Assembly: GCF_003234115.2 (NCBI RefSeq)
Contig: NZ_CP126251.1
Coordinates: 1,550,001 to 1,614,000 of the forward strand
Length of the DNA: 64,000 nt
Source: Curtobacterium sp. MCPF17_002
Lineage (GTDB): Bacteria; Actinomycetota; Actinomycetes; Actinomycetales; Microbacteriaceae
Direction: 5' to 3'
Position 1 is the first letter of the stretch. Each line of letters begins with the position of its first letter. The notes beneath the pieces were generated by a model. That model had not been told where the DNA came from, did not search any database, and worked only from the letters and a program-made list of their open reading frames with translations. Positions 63,640 through 64,000 of the stretch are shown one piece after another. A program made the position numbers and the translations under genes.

Positions 63640-63671
63640 TAGGATCAGCAGTCGACACCTCCGAGTGCCAG
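63640..63671 (+). promoter_or_regulatory. hrcA promoter (-10 TAGGAT) with CIRCE operator
   Basis: TCAGCAGTC (63645-63653), nine bases, then GAGTGCCAG (63663-63671) match the CIRCE consensus TTAGCACTC-N9-GAGTGCTAA at seven of nine positions in each arm, with the exact spacing. It overlaps the -10 box TAGGAT (63640-63645) and the expected transcription start, so HrcA should repress its own gene. Confidence 0.8.
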
Positions 63672-63692
63672 AACGAGTGGAAAGGGGTCCGG

Positions 63693-64000
63693 GTGGTCAG
63701 CGAACGCAGTCTCGAGGTCCTCAAGGCCATCGTGCGGGACTACGTGGCATCCCGTGAGCCGGTCGGCTCGAAGACGATCGTCGAGCGGCACGCCTTCGGG
63801 GTCAGCGCCGCCACGATCCGGAACGACATGGCCCAGCTCGAGGACGAGCAGCTCATCGCCGCACCGCACACCTCCTCCGGCCGTGTCCCCACCGACAAGG
63901 GCTACCGGGTGTTCGTCGACCACCTCGCCGGTGCCCGTCCGCTGTCGAGTGCGCAGCGCCACGCGATCGAGACCTTCCTCGGGGCGCCGAACGACCTCGA
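63693..64000 (+). CDS. hrcA: Heat-inducible transcriptional repressor HrcA (partial, 3' end outside the window)
   Basis: The first 102 codons of HrcA, the repressor of the heat-shock chaperone genes through CIRCE operators. [20 protein letters not shown] and [20 protein letters not shown] are the winged-helix domain, followed by [20 protein letters not shown] and [20 protein letters not shown], the best-conserved block of the family. GTG 63693 has AAAGGGG seven bases upstream. dnaJ would be expected next in actinobacteria. Confidence 0.95.
   Translation, partial: MVSERSLEVLKAIVRDYVASREPVGSKTIVERHAFGVSAATIRNDMAQLEDEQLIAAPHTSSGRVPTDKGYRVFVDHLAGARPLSSAQRHAIETFLGAPNDL

Overview
The window is chromosomal DNA from a high-GC actinobacterium. 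The GC-rich codon use, the large number of promoter -10 boxes placed a few bases before start codons, the short cydABDC operon, the ctaC-ctaD-ctaF block and the leuS/comEA-comEC-holA/rpsT/lepA/hemW/hrcA run all fit Microbacteriaceae, most likely a Curtobacterium-like organism (inference from gene content, not from a database search). No rRNA, tRNA, transposase, phage gene or CRISPR array was seen.

Region 1 (1-23.3 kb) is an accessory cell-surface glycopolymer locus. It holds a two-gene ABC-2 polymer exporter (577-2123), three membrane O-acyltransferases, an SGNH esterase, two head-to-head bifunctional GT2/CDP-glycerol-type polymer transferases (3699-6341 and 6512-9208), several other glycosyltransferases on both strands, a secreted fibronectin/endonuclease-phosphatase protein and a 51-residue zinc-ribbon protein at 17550-17705. 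Together they look able to build, decorate and export a phosphate-containing wall polymer. The polymer itself cannot be named from sequence.

Region 2 (23.4-48.3 kb) is mostly core metabolism and respiration: hisD-nrdR-pyrD, a DUF3043 membrane protein, an M20 dipeptidase, an ErpA-type Fe-S carrier, ctaC-ctaD-ctaF of the aa3 oxidase, an atypical glucose-6-phosphate dehydrogenase, a GH15 hydrolase with an App1-type phosphatase, a TetR regulator, a four-gene osmoprotectant ABC importer and the cydABDC operon for cytochrome bd. Two terminal oxidases within 15 kb imply a branched aerobic chain.

Region 3 (48.4-64.0 kb) is housekeeping: leuS, comEA-comEC, holA, rpsT, an aminotransferase, lepA, a membrane protein, a DUF1990 protein, a HAD hydrolase, hemW, a DUF4870 protein and the start of hrcA behind a recognisable CIRCE operator.

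The most unusual content is non-coding. The three long gaps between convergent genes (26.3-27.1, 34.67-34.89 and 55.3-55.97 kb) all hold palindromic arrays. Two of these share a 10-bp core, GAGATCGCAC, seen 17 times in both orientations. A second dispersed palindrome family with core CTGGAGGCGCG recurs downstream of genes. Other points: comEC has no stop codon before it runs 793 bases into holA in another frame; a 59-bp tandem duplication copies a leaderless promoter with its start codon; and many genes have a TANNNT box exactly 5-7 bases before the start codon, in one case built from the upstream gene's TAG stop.
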